Assembly (NCBI RefSeq): GCF_024763615.1
Contig: NC_077222.1
Location: 30,504,001-30,568,000 of the forward strand
DNA from: Phlebotomus papatasi
Taxonomy: Eukaryota > Arthropoda > Insecta > Diptera > Psychodidae
Direction: 5' to 3'
Length of the DNA stretch: 64,000 nt
Shown here: piece after piece, positions 22,081-33,400 of the stretch
Position numbering within the stretch: position 1 is the stretch's first letter
Layout of the letters: every line of letters starts with the position of its first letter
Program-made: the position numbers and the translations under genes
Notes under the pieces: model-generated
What the model was told of the DNA's origin: nothing
Database searches by the model: none
The model's input: the letters and a program-made list of their open reading frames with translations, nothing else

Positions 22081-22509
22081 GAAGTTGGTGCTCCGAGAGA
22101 CCAAGAGCGGGGCTATGCCTGGAACTTTCCAGTCGCGGTCTCTGACTTCTCTCTCGCGGTGCCCAGAAGGGGCATGCACAATCCAGAAAAAAAGTACACT
22201 ATTTCTGAATCTCAAAACTCTTCTATAACTAAAACCCATTGATAAAAGAATGACAAAGACAAATTCGCAGATTGCTCGATCTCATAAATTTAAATAATTA
22301 TTTTTAATATTTAATTAAATTTTAATTAATATTTTAATATTAATTAAATTTTGGGGAACTTTTGAAAAAAAAACTTCAGAAAAAAGTTTTATAAAGGGCT
22401 AAAACATTTTTGGTAAACACGGGATTTTGACCTTTGATCTTCTCCTCCTTTATTCCTTGCCAACGTTTCGGAACTTGATGGCTCCTTCTTCAGGTATGGA
22501 AAAAGAATG

Positions 22510-22660
22510 GTGGGAAAAGGATGTCAGGGAAATGATTCACTACTACTACAAATGGACGAAGTGGTCATGATCGTCATTCCCAATCTGACCATCGTGATGT
22601 CCACTTCGTCGATTTGTGAAAATGTAGTAGTGAACCATTTCCCTGACATCCTTTTCCCAC
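22510..22660. mobile_element. Palindromic element, 65 bp arms
   Basis: GTGGGAAAAGGATGTCAGGG at the left faces CCCTGACATCCTTTTCCCAC at the right; the arms continue through TAGTAGTGAA and CGAAGTGGAC/GTCCACTTCG. A 151 bp MITE-like hairpin immediately upstream of the GIPC proximal promoter. Confidence 0.8.
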
Positions 22661-22667
22661 TATTTTT

Positions 22668-22837
22668 GGTAAGTATTTTGGTAAAAACGGAAAAAAAATC
22701 ACTTGGTAAGTAAAACATCAAAATTGGTAAGTAAAAAAAAACAATTTTGGTAAGTAAAAAATTAGGTTCGGTAAGTAAAATGTTGGAATGGTAGTAAGAT
22801 TGTAAGTTTGGTAAGTAAAATATCAAAATTAGTAAGT
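22668..22837 (+). repeat. Degenerate tandem array of GGTAAGTAAAA
   Basis: GGTAAGT occurs at 22668, 22705, 22726, 22749, 22770 and 22810, with AGTAAGT at 22831, mostly followed by AAAA and spaced 21-40 bp. Each copy is a consensus 5' splice site on the plus strand, opposite to the direction of GIPC transcription. Confidence 0.75.
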
Positions 22838-23070
22838 AAAAATAAAATTTCTTATCAATTTCCCTAAACTTTTCTCATAGAAAATTCTTCTCGGATAGCT
22901 TCAGCAAGCTTTCAGATTACGAAATACGCCACGTTCATTAAGATTGGATTTAAATTAAAGTTAAATTATAAAAAAAAGAACATATTTTTTACAATTTCAT
23001 AATTCATATTTTCACCCAATTTTTACACCAAGTAAGACTACTCGGAAAAGTTTCTAAAGCATTAGTCGTG

Positions 23071-23472
23071 TAACGGCGTTATCACACTTGCACATTAAAA
23101 TTTTAATGTGATTCACATTAATTGTCGCTTGTGAGCGTCCAAATATGTTATTTGTGTCTTTGAGTCACTTAATATTTGGGGTTTTTCTATTTATTGATAA
23201 AGAAGTGGACTTGGCCTAAAAAAATAAGTTTAAATTTACCTAAAGCATAAATATTTTTCACATTAAAAAAATAAATAGAAAATCGCATTAATTTTTCGCA
23301 TTAATGCTATAAATCAATTTATATCAAATTTTGCGGGCCAAGTCTACCTTTTTATCAACAAATAGATCAAATTTTGAATATATAATGATTCAAACACACA
23401 AATTACACATTTGGACTCTCACCAGCGACAATTAATGTGAATCCTATTAAAATTTTAATGTGCAAGTGTGAG
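23071..23472. mobile_element. 400 bp MITE with CACACTTGCACATT ends, copy 1
   Basis: The terminal inverted repeats CACACTTGCACATTAAAATT and its complement extend through ATTCACATTAATTGTCGC into GTCCAAAT, about 70 bp. Further inside, CCAAGTC..CTTTTTATCAA and TTGATAAAGAAG..GACTTGG also face each other, so nearly the whole element is palindromic. A second copy lies inverted at 42270-42674. Confidence 0.85.
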
Positions 23473-23479
23473 AAAGCTT

Positions 23480-26400
23480 GTTGAAAAGTTCAAAAATCTT
23501 AAAGGAAAATGGAACTTACATACAAAAGGATCAAATTGATCCAAATTTGATCATTTTACAAGATTTATCAAATTTTGAAGTTTGAATGCACATTTATTAT
23601 CATAATAAAACATGTCAATTTAATCCATCTTTTGCAAAAGGATCAATTTGATCCTTGTATTTTTACCGCAGTGATGTTTCTTCTGTAATCTACCTTTTTT
23701 CTTATAAAAAGAGATGTTCAAGTTTCATATTTTACATAAAATCCGAACCACTTAAAATCATCAAAATCTGATTAAAATAGGGATTTATCCCAGTTTTTTG
23801 TAAAAGAATCTATAAGAACCTGTTTTGTTCTAAGACCATCTTTTTGCGATATTATTATCAAGCTTAAACATAATTTCTATAAAAAAATGTTGCTCAGTTC
23901 CAAAATTGTCAAAATCGGTGCAGAAATAAATCGAAGATCATAAATAATTTCCTCAAAGAACAGTCCTTAAGTGATTTTTTAAAAAAGTATTTAGTAAGAG
24001 ATTTTATTGATTCTTCAATATGTTGAAATTCATGATTGAATTAAAATTGGTGGCTTTTGCGATTTTTGCGATAAAAGTATTGGTTCTTTGCGTTCGAAAA
24101 ATGGGAAGTTATCTCCCAAAAATATTCTTTTCAATTAAATATTAAATTTTATTAAATATTAAATATTAAATTAAATTAAATATTCAATTAAATTCAAAAT
24201 AGCCTCTCTTTTACTAAATAAAATCCCAGCTACGCTCTTGTCTCTATGTGCGAAATAAATAGTTTCGAATATGTATTTCCAGAATCAACGATTTTGTAAA
24301 CACAGTGACTGCAAAAAACGTTTTCAAGAAAATAAAATAAAAGAGTTTTGATACCGTTCAAAGCAATTGATTCATGATTTTTAGTATTTAAATTATTGCA
24401 ATTTTTATTTATCTTTTCAAGAATGTGATCCTTTCCGATGATAAAACAGAAATACTGCAAAGGATACAAGAACCGAGAAACATTTGATTATCAATTTTGA
24501 TGATTTTAACATGTGACTGTCTCAAGAGCTACATATTCTGGATAATTTTCAGATTAATGAATGATATTTCCGGAAAAAAACTAATATTATATTATTTTAA
24601 CAAATACGTCCAAATATTAATAAATAAAATTTAGGATACTTTCTTAATTAGTCATAATCTTAGCACTAAATCCTATGTTGAGAAGGGTTTCGCACAAGAC
24701 TGCAGCGACTGCAGAAGATGGTCACAATGGTCCGTAAATATTATTTTTTAAATGTTGTTTAATGCATTTTTAGTACTTAAGGATAGCGAAATGTTAGTAA
24801 AAAGAAAATGTTAGGGAGATATGAAGAACATACATTCTAGACATTGTAGTTTATGGTAAATGTGCCAAACTTCGACCAGCTTTGAATTTCGGAAAATTTG
24901 AGTGTAACTTCGGCCAAATAAAAAAAAATGTCTTTAACATTTGAATAGTCAATGATATTTTCTTCTTTTAAGTATTTGGTCTTTTTAGAATGTAATAATT
25001 CAAATATCATTAAAATTTGGATATAATTAGCATTAAAGTTGTGTTATAGAAATTTCGGTGTGGGTGGAGTCTTACAAAAAATATGACAAATTGCTTGTGT
25101 TGCTAGCAGTCTTGTGGTTTGTAGTGAAGTACGAACAGTACGAATGATTTTCTTTCGAGTTGTTTTCTTTTATTAAAATTGATTAGTGTTCATTACATAT
25201 TGTTTTTGTTTTTTTAAAATAGTGAACCGTTCTTTTGATTCTGAGTGAAATTTCCCATTTGGATCCCGTGTTTTATGCAAAAAGTAGATATTTTGCGAGA
25301 TAATGTTTATTATATCGGCCACACATATCTTGCTTTCATAATTTTTTTGTTTATTTTGATTCTTTTTTTAATTAATAGATTATTAAATATCGAAAAAAAA
25401 GAAAAAAAAGGCCATGGCCTTTTTTTTTGTGGAAATTGCCTTGTATAAGTTCAGGAAGGACAAGTCACTACAACAATTTGTGAATAAATTTAGGATGCCA
25501 AGGTCAACTCTTCAGGTCCTCAGGATAAATTACACGGAAGATCTCAGGGCTTCCGAATCATATAAATGTATAGTAAACTAAATGTTAAACTTGATCCGTA
25601 TGACGTTTTGAAATTTTCTATCCGTTGTTTCACACAAGGTGGTTACAAACAAGATGTCCGAAATTCCACTCAAAGTGTCCGGAATACTACCCAAATCAAA
25701 GTCTAGTTCAGTCTGTTCCTAGTGGTATGGGGCGCATTGGCTTCGAGTGTATGAATAAATAAATTAAAAATAATATAATAAATAAAAGCCCGATATATTA
25801 AATAAATAAATAAATAATACTTTATAATCTGTCATTTTATTAATTTTTATTAAAGCATTTTTTCCACTACTACGGAAAGTTTTGAAGTACCGTAGATGTG
25901 GGTGACTTGGCCCCCTATTCTGTTCTTAAGCTTTTCCTTAAAAATAGAAAAATTAGAAATTGGAAATAAATAAATTAGAAAGCTTACCATGCATTCATTT
26001 TAGACAATACACATTGTAAGTGTAGAAGATTATAACCATAACAGATGGTGATGATTTTATGGCAGTTAAGAACCAAGGGAAAATTATCCAAGATAGACCG
26101 GGTTATTATAGCGGAGTGCATTTCAAATTACTCTCGTTTAAACGAATCTTTGTTAGTTCAAAGTTTTGAATATTTTTTGATTTTTATTTTGAAGACAAGT
26201 TTTTTTTATTTTTTAAACAACATGCATTAAAGCGAATTAATTAATGTTTTTTGACAACTGCACTGAATTTCTTCCGTTTTCTTTGGGAGAACCGTCATGA
26301 AGTCAGAGAGGCTAAAATACATGAATTAAGTGACAAAAATTATTAAATTATTGTTAAAATTTTTATTTTACTTTGAAAATGAATGAGTCCATTTGATTTT

Positions 26401-26915
26401 CCATTTAACAAAATCTGACCTAATTCTTACCAAAAGCGCTGTATAGTGCTGCAGTGCTGCATCTTTTTTAATAGTTTTTTTTTTAAGTACTATACTCAAT
26501 TTGCGAATATTTTTTTTTGATGATTCAGCAGTTGATATTATTGGAATTGTACAAAATGATAATGTGTGAAGTGAAATGTTTATTAAAATTGCCAAAGTGG
26601 CTTTGTAGTGCGTTTTAAAAATTATCAAACCACTAATTCAGCTTTTATTAAAATCAGAAAATTAAATGTTGTCTTTAAATAATATGTAGGAAAGCATTAA
26701 AGTAACTCAACTTAACTAGTTTTACGTAAATGAAAAAGTCTCAATAAAATGAAAAAAATAATTGCGTAGATAATAAAAACAGAAGACTCACTCTTTTATT
26801 TGATATATTGTATTTTTTCAACTGAATATAAAAAATAGTGGTCAATTCATAATGATCCTTCATTATTGAAAAGTAACATAACTTTTATTCTTTAAAATTA
26901 AATTTGTCTTATGCT
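23480..26915. other. AT-rich stretch, no supported gene
   Basis: Contains a short palindromic block (AAAGGATCAAATTGATCC near 23526 and its counterpart near 23640) and CTACCGTAGATG-type sequence near 25892 (ACCGTAGATGTGGGTGACTT) related to the end of the MITE at 56613-56816. The ORFs here (for example 25245-25448 and 26368-26628) have no domain or splice context. Confidence 0.5.
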
Positions 26916-26918
26916 TAC

Positions 26919-26939
26919 CTCATCTTGTATCCACTGCAT
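26919..26939 (-). CDS. Possible distal alternative first exon of GIPC
   Basis: On the minus strand an ATG in the context AACAATGC opens MQWIQDE and runs into a good donor, GAG|GTAAGC. The exon is 21 nt and ends in phase 0 with the same last residues (DE) as GIPC exon 1. Splicing to GIPC exon 2 would therefore keep the frame and give a short N-terminus lacking the P/Q/H tail and half of GH1. Upstream is 240 bp of non-repetitive leader-like DNA ending at a TCAGTC initiator (27183). It may instead belong to an unrelated minus-strand gene or be chance. Tentative. Confidence 0.35.
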
Positions 26940-27230
26940 TGTTACTTATGTTTCTGAGATTATTTCCGTTAGTCTCTCTATTGGAAGAACAGTGTCCCCT
27001 TTTGTGTTCAAACACAAGAGGTTTATTTCTTCATCTTAACTACGTTATACGCTTCCAGGGCACTGAGAAGAACCTCACTAATTCACTTCATTAGATCCAT
27101 TACCGTGCAATTTGTTCGTCCAACGAGGTAAAATTGAGAAAAAGACTGTACTTGCTGCTACATTGCTTTCGTGATCATTGACTGATGGATGATTCTTGCA
27201 CACACAAAAATTCTTCTTTGAGACAAATGC
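26940..27230 (-). promoter_or_regulatory. Candidate distal promoter and 5' leader
   Basis: Minus-strand CATCAGTCAATG (initiator TCAGTC, start near 27183) lies 244 nt upstream of the small ATG exon, in non-repetitive sequence of moderate GC that differs from the AT-rich surroundings. There is no TATA box at the expected distance. Inference only. Confidence 0.35.
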
Positions 27231-28069
27231 CAATTCTCCACACACACGGAAAATTAATTACCAAAGCACCTTCTAAAGCACACAGAAAATAGAGTTACAG
27301 AAGGTCAGAAATGTTGCAAGTGAAGATTCTAAAGATCAATGGTGAACAAATACAACAAGTGGGGTGAAGTTATATTTTAGGACTCCCTTACTTTACTGAA
27401 ACTTTTTTTTGCCAGGGGGTATTCACCCTCCTCGGTAGACTTCGCATATTAATCTTAAGTCACGCCCTCGTAATGAGTTATGGCTGACTATAAAAGTTAC
27501 ATTTTCTCAATGTCGAGTGGAACGACAATGTAGCATTATCAAACAACGTTTAGAAATATTTACAGTGTTGAGCCAAAAAGGCTCAGTCTTTTAAAAATAA
27601 ACCCCGCCCACTATTCGGAAAAAATCGTTGGTAAATAAGGGAAGATGGAGCTATTTTGAGCAGTGGAACTGCATTGATATATGATTTTTTTTGCATATTT
27701 CTAAAGGAAAATCGGCCTTACAAAAGGGGTCCCGGGATTATGCATATTTTCGGGACCGAGAAAAAGCGCGCATCGGCGTCATACATACAGAAATTTTGCG
27801 TACTTTCAGGAGACTTCTTTTGAATAAGTTGCGGATGATAAAATAAAACAGATTTTGAAAATATTTTAACAAGGTTTCAACACGATATCGTGTTGTAAAT
27901 CACAAGATTTTACAAGAATCTTCGTGGAAACAGAGGTAACCCTTTCTATTTTTCTATACTAATCAACTTATCGTACAAGATTGTTTGTTCGGAATAAGAT
28001 TTTCTAAAAATTATTTTATCCCGAAATTTTAAGAAGAGCCACATATATTTTAAGAATTATACTACTTTA

Positions 28070-28320
28070 AAATAATACACCAAGGAAAAGCGACATTGCC
28101 CACATATCTTTCAACGTAATATCGACAATAAAAATTTAACCGATAAACAAAATCAATGAAACGTTTTACATCTGACTTTGGAAAATTTAAAAGATTTTGA
28201 TTCGATGCATTTTTTACCTCTACGAGCGATAGGGACAAAAATAGCCCAAAAAATGTAAGTAATTTTTCTGACAACAATTTTGAGCCTAATGAAAAATATT
28301 ACGTATAAGTATTGTAGTTT
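28070..28320 (-). repeat. Dispersed repeat with ORF-like segment, copy 2
   Basis: Inverted copy of 14160-14410. Minus-strand reading gives LNFPKSDVKRFIDFVYRLNF where copy 1 has LDFPKLDARLIIDYVSQFNF, so the amino-acid pattern is conserved despite nucleotide change. The longest frame is 71 codons with no known domain. Confidence 0.6.
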
Positions 28321-28711
28321 CTTTTTCCAAAACGGTTTGGCTTGAAAAAAAATAGAATTATAAAAAATAATTAAAATCATTTTTCAATATGAGAATTTAA
28401 AAATTCGTCATTTTTAAGTTTAAATATTTACTATATAGCAAATAGTTGGAGACTTGCAAAAAATATCCTAGATTCCTTCAATCTTCTAATTTGCAACTAC
28501 GTACAAACATAAGAAAAAAATAATTTCTACGGGTGTTCCAATCGTCCTTAAAGGGTTAATCGAGAGTCCAATTAATCGAAAAATCGATTTTCGAAACTTC
28601 TATGTCGAATATCTTGGAATTTCCTTTCATTAAATTTTAGTATGTTGTAGCTAAGGCCAAGAGTTTTCCAACGGTGTGTCGCACTTTGACCTCACTCTAC
28701 CCTGGCATGTA

Positions 28712-28898
28712 GGGGAATTCTGTAGCGATATGACAAATTTTCGTGCTAAAATTCGGGAGCACGATAACATTAAAGTTCACTCTTTATGAAGCTTTTAATA
28801 ACTGAAATGAATCTGATTTTCAATTAATATTTCCGAATTAACCACTAAAAATTTATAAATTTGTCATATGACATTGTCATACTGTTATAGAATACCCC
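28712..28898. mobile_element. GGGGAA-type MITE, TA-flanked
   Basis: GGGGAATTCTGTAGCGATAT at the left and, complemented, GGGGTATTCTATAACAGTAT at the right, with TA outside both ends. 187 bp with an AT-rich centre. A distant member of the TAGGGG-ended group in this window. Confidence 0.7.
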
Positions 28899-29228
28899 TA
28901 CTGAGCTATAAAGGAAGATAACCTAACCGAACCATATCTTCGGTACTTACGTAGCAATTTCAGTGAAATCTTAGTCTTTTGTATCTGAGATCGAGATCTT
29001 TCTGACGATAAGTCGCATCCGTCCCATCCTATCTCACTATACCCCGACCTTACCCTTACTACAAAAATGGACCGGACTCTATCCCTGATGTTTATTGACC
29101 GATTTTAATAAACTCTTTTTTTTCTTTTGTTGGACTTTCATACTCAAACTATTTAGAATAGAAAGTGATCAGTGATAAGCCCAGATAAGCTTGGTTTGCG
29201 GAATCTTTGTTTTTTTCCATTTTGTTTT

Positions 29229-30068
29229 TTACACTTTTATTTTTCCCAGTTTGTCTTTGGAATCTTTGTCTTCGGTAATTTTTGTTTTCTGGAAACTTTG
29301 TCTTTGGAAATCTTGCCTTTCATATATTTTAAACAAGTATATTTTGTTAATTATGTTTTTTGAAGTTTTAGTTTGAAGTTCGCCTTTCAGGGCAAAGGGA
29401 AATTTTCTGTGTTCTGGGAAGTTTTTATTAGTTTCGTCCTTTGGGACAAAGGGAAATTTTCTGTGTTTTGTGAAATTTTTAGTTTCGTCCTTTGGGGCAA
29501 AGGGGAATTTTCTGTGTTTTGGGAAATTTTTAGTTTCGTCCTTAAAGGCACAAGGGAATTTTCTGTGTTTTGGGAAGTCATTAGTATCACCTGTCGGGGC
29601 AAAGGGAAATTTTCTGTGTTCTGGGAAGTTTTTATTAGTTTCATCCTTTGGGACAAAGGGAAATTTTCTGTGTTTTGTGAAATTTTTAGTTTCGTCCTTT
29701 GGGGCAAAGTGGAATTTTCTGTGTTTTGAGAAATTTTTAGTTTCGTCCTTGGGGGCAAAGGGGAATTTTTTGTGTTTTGGGAAGTCATCAGTATCACCTG
29801 TCAGGGCAAAGGGAAATTCTCTGTGTTCTGGGAAGTTTTTATTAGTTTCGTCCTTTGGGACAAAGGGAAATTTTCTGTGTTTTGGGAAATTTTTAGTTTC
29901 GTCCTTTGGGGCAAAGAGGAATTTTCTGTGTTTTGGGAAGTCATCAGTATCACCTGTCGGGGTAAAGGAAAATTCTCTGTGTTCTGGGAAGTTTTTAGTT
30001 TCGTCCTTTGGGACAAAGGGAAATTTTTTTTTGTTGTGGGAAGTTTTTAGTTTCGTCCTTTTGGGCAT
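29229..30068 (-). CDS. Hypothetical 279-codon repeat ORF in a minisatellite
   Basis: An ATG at 30066-30068 (MPKRTKLKTSHNKKK) opens about 12 tandem units of 17-18 residues of the form KFPFAPKDETKNFPKHR. Two unit types occur, PKDET(N)KNF and PTGDTDDF, arranged in a repeating order of four. Every unit length is a multiple of three (51 or 54 bp) and no unit contains a stop. There is no signal peptide, membrane segment or known domain; the C-terminus reads into the element's inverted arm. Because the unit length itself keeps several frames open on both strands, the ORF may be a by-product of the repeat. No promoter or splice evidence was found. Confidence 0.3.
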   Translation of the reverse strand: MPKRTKLKTSHNKKKFPFVPKDETKNFPEHREFSFTPTGDTDDFPKHRKFLFAPKDETKNFPKHRKFPFVPKDETNKNFPEHREFPFALTGDTDDFPKHKKFPFAPKDETKNFSKHRKFHFAPKDETKNFTKHRKFPFVPKDETNKNFPEHRKFPFAPTGDTNDFPKHRKFPCAFKDETKNFPKHRKFPFAPKDETKNFTKHRKFPFVPKDETNKNFPEHRKFPFALKGELQTKTSKNIINKIYLFKIYERQDFQRQSFQKTKITEDKDSKDKLGKIKV

Positions 30069-30070
30069 AT
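29385..30070. repeat. Minisatellite, 51/54 bp unit, four-unit order
   Basis: About 13 copies of a unit containing CAAAGGGAAATTTTCTGTGT followed by TTAGTTTCGTCCTTTGGG. Variant units (extra ATT; CATCAGTATCACCTGTC replacing TTAGTTTCGTCC) recur in the same order about every 207 bp, a higher-order repeat showing multi-unit duplication. Confidence 0.9.
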
Positions 30071-30297
30071 AGAAATTTTCTGAGAAAAGGGAAATTTTTG
30101 GAAAGTTATAAAATATACTTGTACAAAATATGTTACAGACAAAATTTATGAAAATTGTGAAAAATGTATGAAAGACAAGATTTCCAAAGACAAAGTTTCC
30201 AGAAAACAAAAATTACCGAAGACAAAGATTCCAAAGACAAGCTGGGAAAAACAAAAGTGTAAAAAACAAAATGGAAAAAACGAAGATTCCCGATCCC

Positions 30298-30482
30298 GAT
30301 AAGCTTATGGTAGCTGAGATTCCTTACAGGTGATTTCGAAATACGTGCAATTCGGAATGAGTGAAAATTCGATTGTGAGTTGAATCTTCAATCGAATTTT
30401 CACGCATTCCGAGTTGCCAGCACCTAGAATTGCACGCATTTCCACTTCGCCTGTAAAGAAACTCAGCTACCATAAGTTTATC
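30298..30482. mobile_element. Palindromic MITE at the end of the composite element
   Basis: GATAAGCTTATGGTAGCTGA at the left faces its complement ending CATAAGTTTATC at the right; the arms continue through TTACAGG, GTGCAATTC and TGAAAATTCGATTG to a centre near 30383. 185 bp. It lies wholly inside 29170-30496. Confidence 0.8.
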
Positions 30483-30499
30483 TAGGGTTATCACTGGTT

Positions 30500-33400
30500 T
30501 TTATTTTGAAAAAATTAATTCAAGAATTTTAAATAAGTATAAACGTATAATATGAAAAATTTCATGAAGTCTGGTCTTCTCCCTCACCTTAAAAAAATCG
30601 CGCAAAAAAGAGACAAGTTTTGGCATCCTAATTAGGGAAACCCCCTTAAATGCTTACAAGCTTTAGCCAATTACAGAACGCAACGAAGCTAAAATATTGT
30701 AATATTTTACTCGGGAGATGAATCACAAATACAAACTCCGTAGAAAAAGCAAAGTTTCAGTAAAGCATCGCCATTTTTTTGTAGTTTTAAGAGAGATTAA
30801 AGAAAAAGATGCATGTTAAACACAATAAGTACACATACGATTTATTATTATTCTCATTTTAATGCATACGAGATGCAGTTAAATGTTTTTTTGCTTGCTT
30901 TATATACTCATAAATATATATATTTATATTTTTAATATAATATATATATTTACTCATCTTTCAACTATGATCGTGTCCTTTAATGTTTTCACTTTCTTTT
31001 CTTCATCTAACTTTCTTTTGTTTTTGTTTTTTTTTATTATTCACATGATCGATGATGTTTTTTGTGATTTTTTTTTATTTTGTTTTTTTTTCCTCTCCCA
31101 AATTTTTTTTGTTCATTATCCTTAAACACATGTTGATCTTCAATTTAGGATTTTGAGAGATCTTTCCTCCGTGGAACGTGAATTTTGTTAATCTTATAAG
31201 CTTTTTATTACCTTAAACTTGTTCTCATCTTGTTCCATTGATTTTTTTTATTATTTTTACACACACTGTTTTTGTTTTTTGTTTATAGTTTGTTTTGAAT
31301 CAGTTTTCAGTGTGCCTGATTTTCTTTTTGAGGTATCGAAATTCAATACTCTGTTCCTCTTTTTTTAATTTTTCTCACATTTTTTTTGTAAAGAATTTTT
31401 TTTTAATTAAGAATTGACATGAATATATAATTACTTTGCTGCATATTTTATTTATTAGTAGAAGTATTATAGAAATTTTTTTTGTAAGTTTTGCAAGTTT
31501 TTCAAATGTTTTCATTTTGTTAATTAATGATTTTCTCCAAGATCTTTCGCAGTAGTTTCTCTCAATTTTATTAATCATCTTCTGAAAACATAAAAATCCT
31601 ACAATGTCATCAGATTATATATATTTTTTATGTATATATTTATATTTTCATTTTTTTTAATAAACATGTGCAAGTATTTGAACGATAAGAACCGACAATA
31701 ATAAATCATTTTATTTTTTGTATTTTTTCTCATTTTTTTCTTAATATGAAGCTTTTATATACTTGAAGATTAAATGCTTTTTTTCTGTATATTTCTGATT
31801 TTTTTTATCTCACAATATAGCTTCAAATTACATTATTTAACGATGGGCTTTTTTTCTTGTGATCCTATCTTTTCTTCATTTTATTTTTAAGTAATTTTAA
31901 TATCCTATTAGATTGTAATTTTTTTCTGTCTTCAATTCAATATAATATTTTTTTCTTAGATTTTTTTTTTATCATTTTGAAAGCTTAAAAATTTTTCACT
32001 AATTGTTTATATTACACTACATTTCATCTAAGTATTAATATTGTTTTCAAATTGTACATTAAATTATTGCAAAAGAAAAAGTCTAAATTAGATTGTGATG
32101 GAGGATGCAGTTACTTTTGTTTGGTAAAAATGTTCTCAATACTACGCTAAAATAGTCGTTGAAGTATTAAAAACATGTTTACAGGACAAAATTAATTCTA
32201 CTGTTTTATTGGATAAAAATAATAAAGGGTTGAAATATTTTAATAAAAAAATACCACGAGGATATTAATGAATTGGAAAAAGTATTTAATGGGATGTAGC
32301 GATAAAATCGCATTTAAAGTTTGAATATTCATGGAGGGAAGGGAAGATATTCAAGCTTCGCACAGGCTGTAGCTTCGAACACTTTATTTTTTTCCATATT
32401 CCTTTAATGAACCTTATCTAATTTATAGTACTATAGGTCAAATTCATTAAAGGAATATGAGAAAAATATGAAGTGTTCGAAGCCAGAGTGTGTGCGAAGC
32501 CTGAAAGCCTTCCCCTATGTGGAAAAAAATGAATCTCAACTTTTGGACACGCAATAAAACTTTCAAATGTTCAAAATCATAAAAAACGACATTTTTTTTC
32601 AAAAAGATTTGTTTTGAAGTGGAACATGTTACTACAAGATTCACAATTTATCATTGGCTTTTTTTATTCTCCCAAAAGATTCTGAATTTTACGTTTTAGA
32701 GAGTAATCACAATTGCTCGAAAGAAAGGACTTTCACAGTTTTTTTCGCAATAAAGTGCAAAAGAATTTAAAAAGAAAAAATGAATGAATCATGAAAATTT
32801 TTGAATGATTCTTTGGACTCTAACTTTGAACACATAAATGTTTTACTCGTTTACAAAAAACTTTTATCTCTCATTTTTTTCTTTAAATTTTCATCTACAG
32901 AAGAACGCATTTTACAATTAAATTCACATAAGTATTAATTAGCATCAATGAGGGAAGACAAAAATTGCAGAACGAAAACATCAAAAAATAAACATTCAAC
33001 TTAAGGCTATTAATTAGTTCTTTTTTTTTATACATTTTACACTTTACAATAAAATTGGTATTTCTTGTAAGAAAGTCATCAAGAGATTCTCTTTTTCTCA
33101 TCATTTTCATCATTTTTTTTTCTAAATGTTTAACTTTCAATTTTTCTATTCTGTATAAATTTCTATATTATGGTAAATTTTTTATTTTTCTTTTCCATTT
33201 TTTTTCTCTGAATAGTCTGCAAATATAACTTGAAACACAATTAATGGCAAATCAGATGAAAATCAACATTTCCAATTTAGACTCAACACTGGTATTCCTT
33301 CCTGCCTTGCATGTTAAAATTGTGTTATCGGAATATTCAACAAACTTACACAATATTGTGAATTCCAAAATAATTAAAATGTCATAAATTAAAATAACAT

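Larger units (their letters stand above)
29170..30496. mobile_element. Composite inverted-repeat element carrying a minisatellite
   Basis: Outermost ends CAGTGATAAGCCCAGATAAG (29170) and, complemented, CAGTGATAACCCTAGATAAA (to 30496). Inside, arms of about 130 bp (29205-29340 and 30165-30285, sharing GACAAAGTTTCCAGAAAACA and neighbours) flank a 51/54 bp minisatellite at 29385-30070. At the right end a separate palindrome lies at 30298-30482. No transposase is present. The structure suggests an element that has captured or expanded a tandem repeat between its arms. Confidence 0.75.

Noticed and set aside
29373..30072. Several plus-strand frames of 71-200 codons over the minisatellite
   Set aside because: The 51/54 bp units keep multiple frames open on both strands; these mirror the minus-strand ORF and lack ATG context.
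30883..31125. 80-codon Phe/Ile-rich plus-strand ORF
   Set aside because: Arises from T-rich sequence; no coding character.
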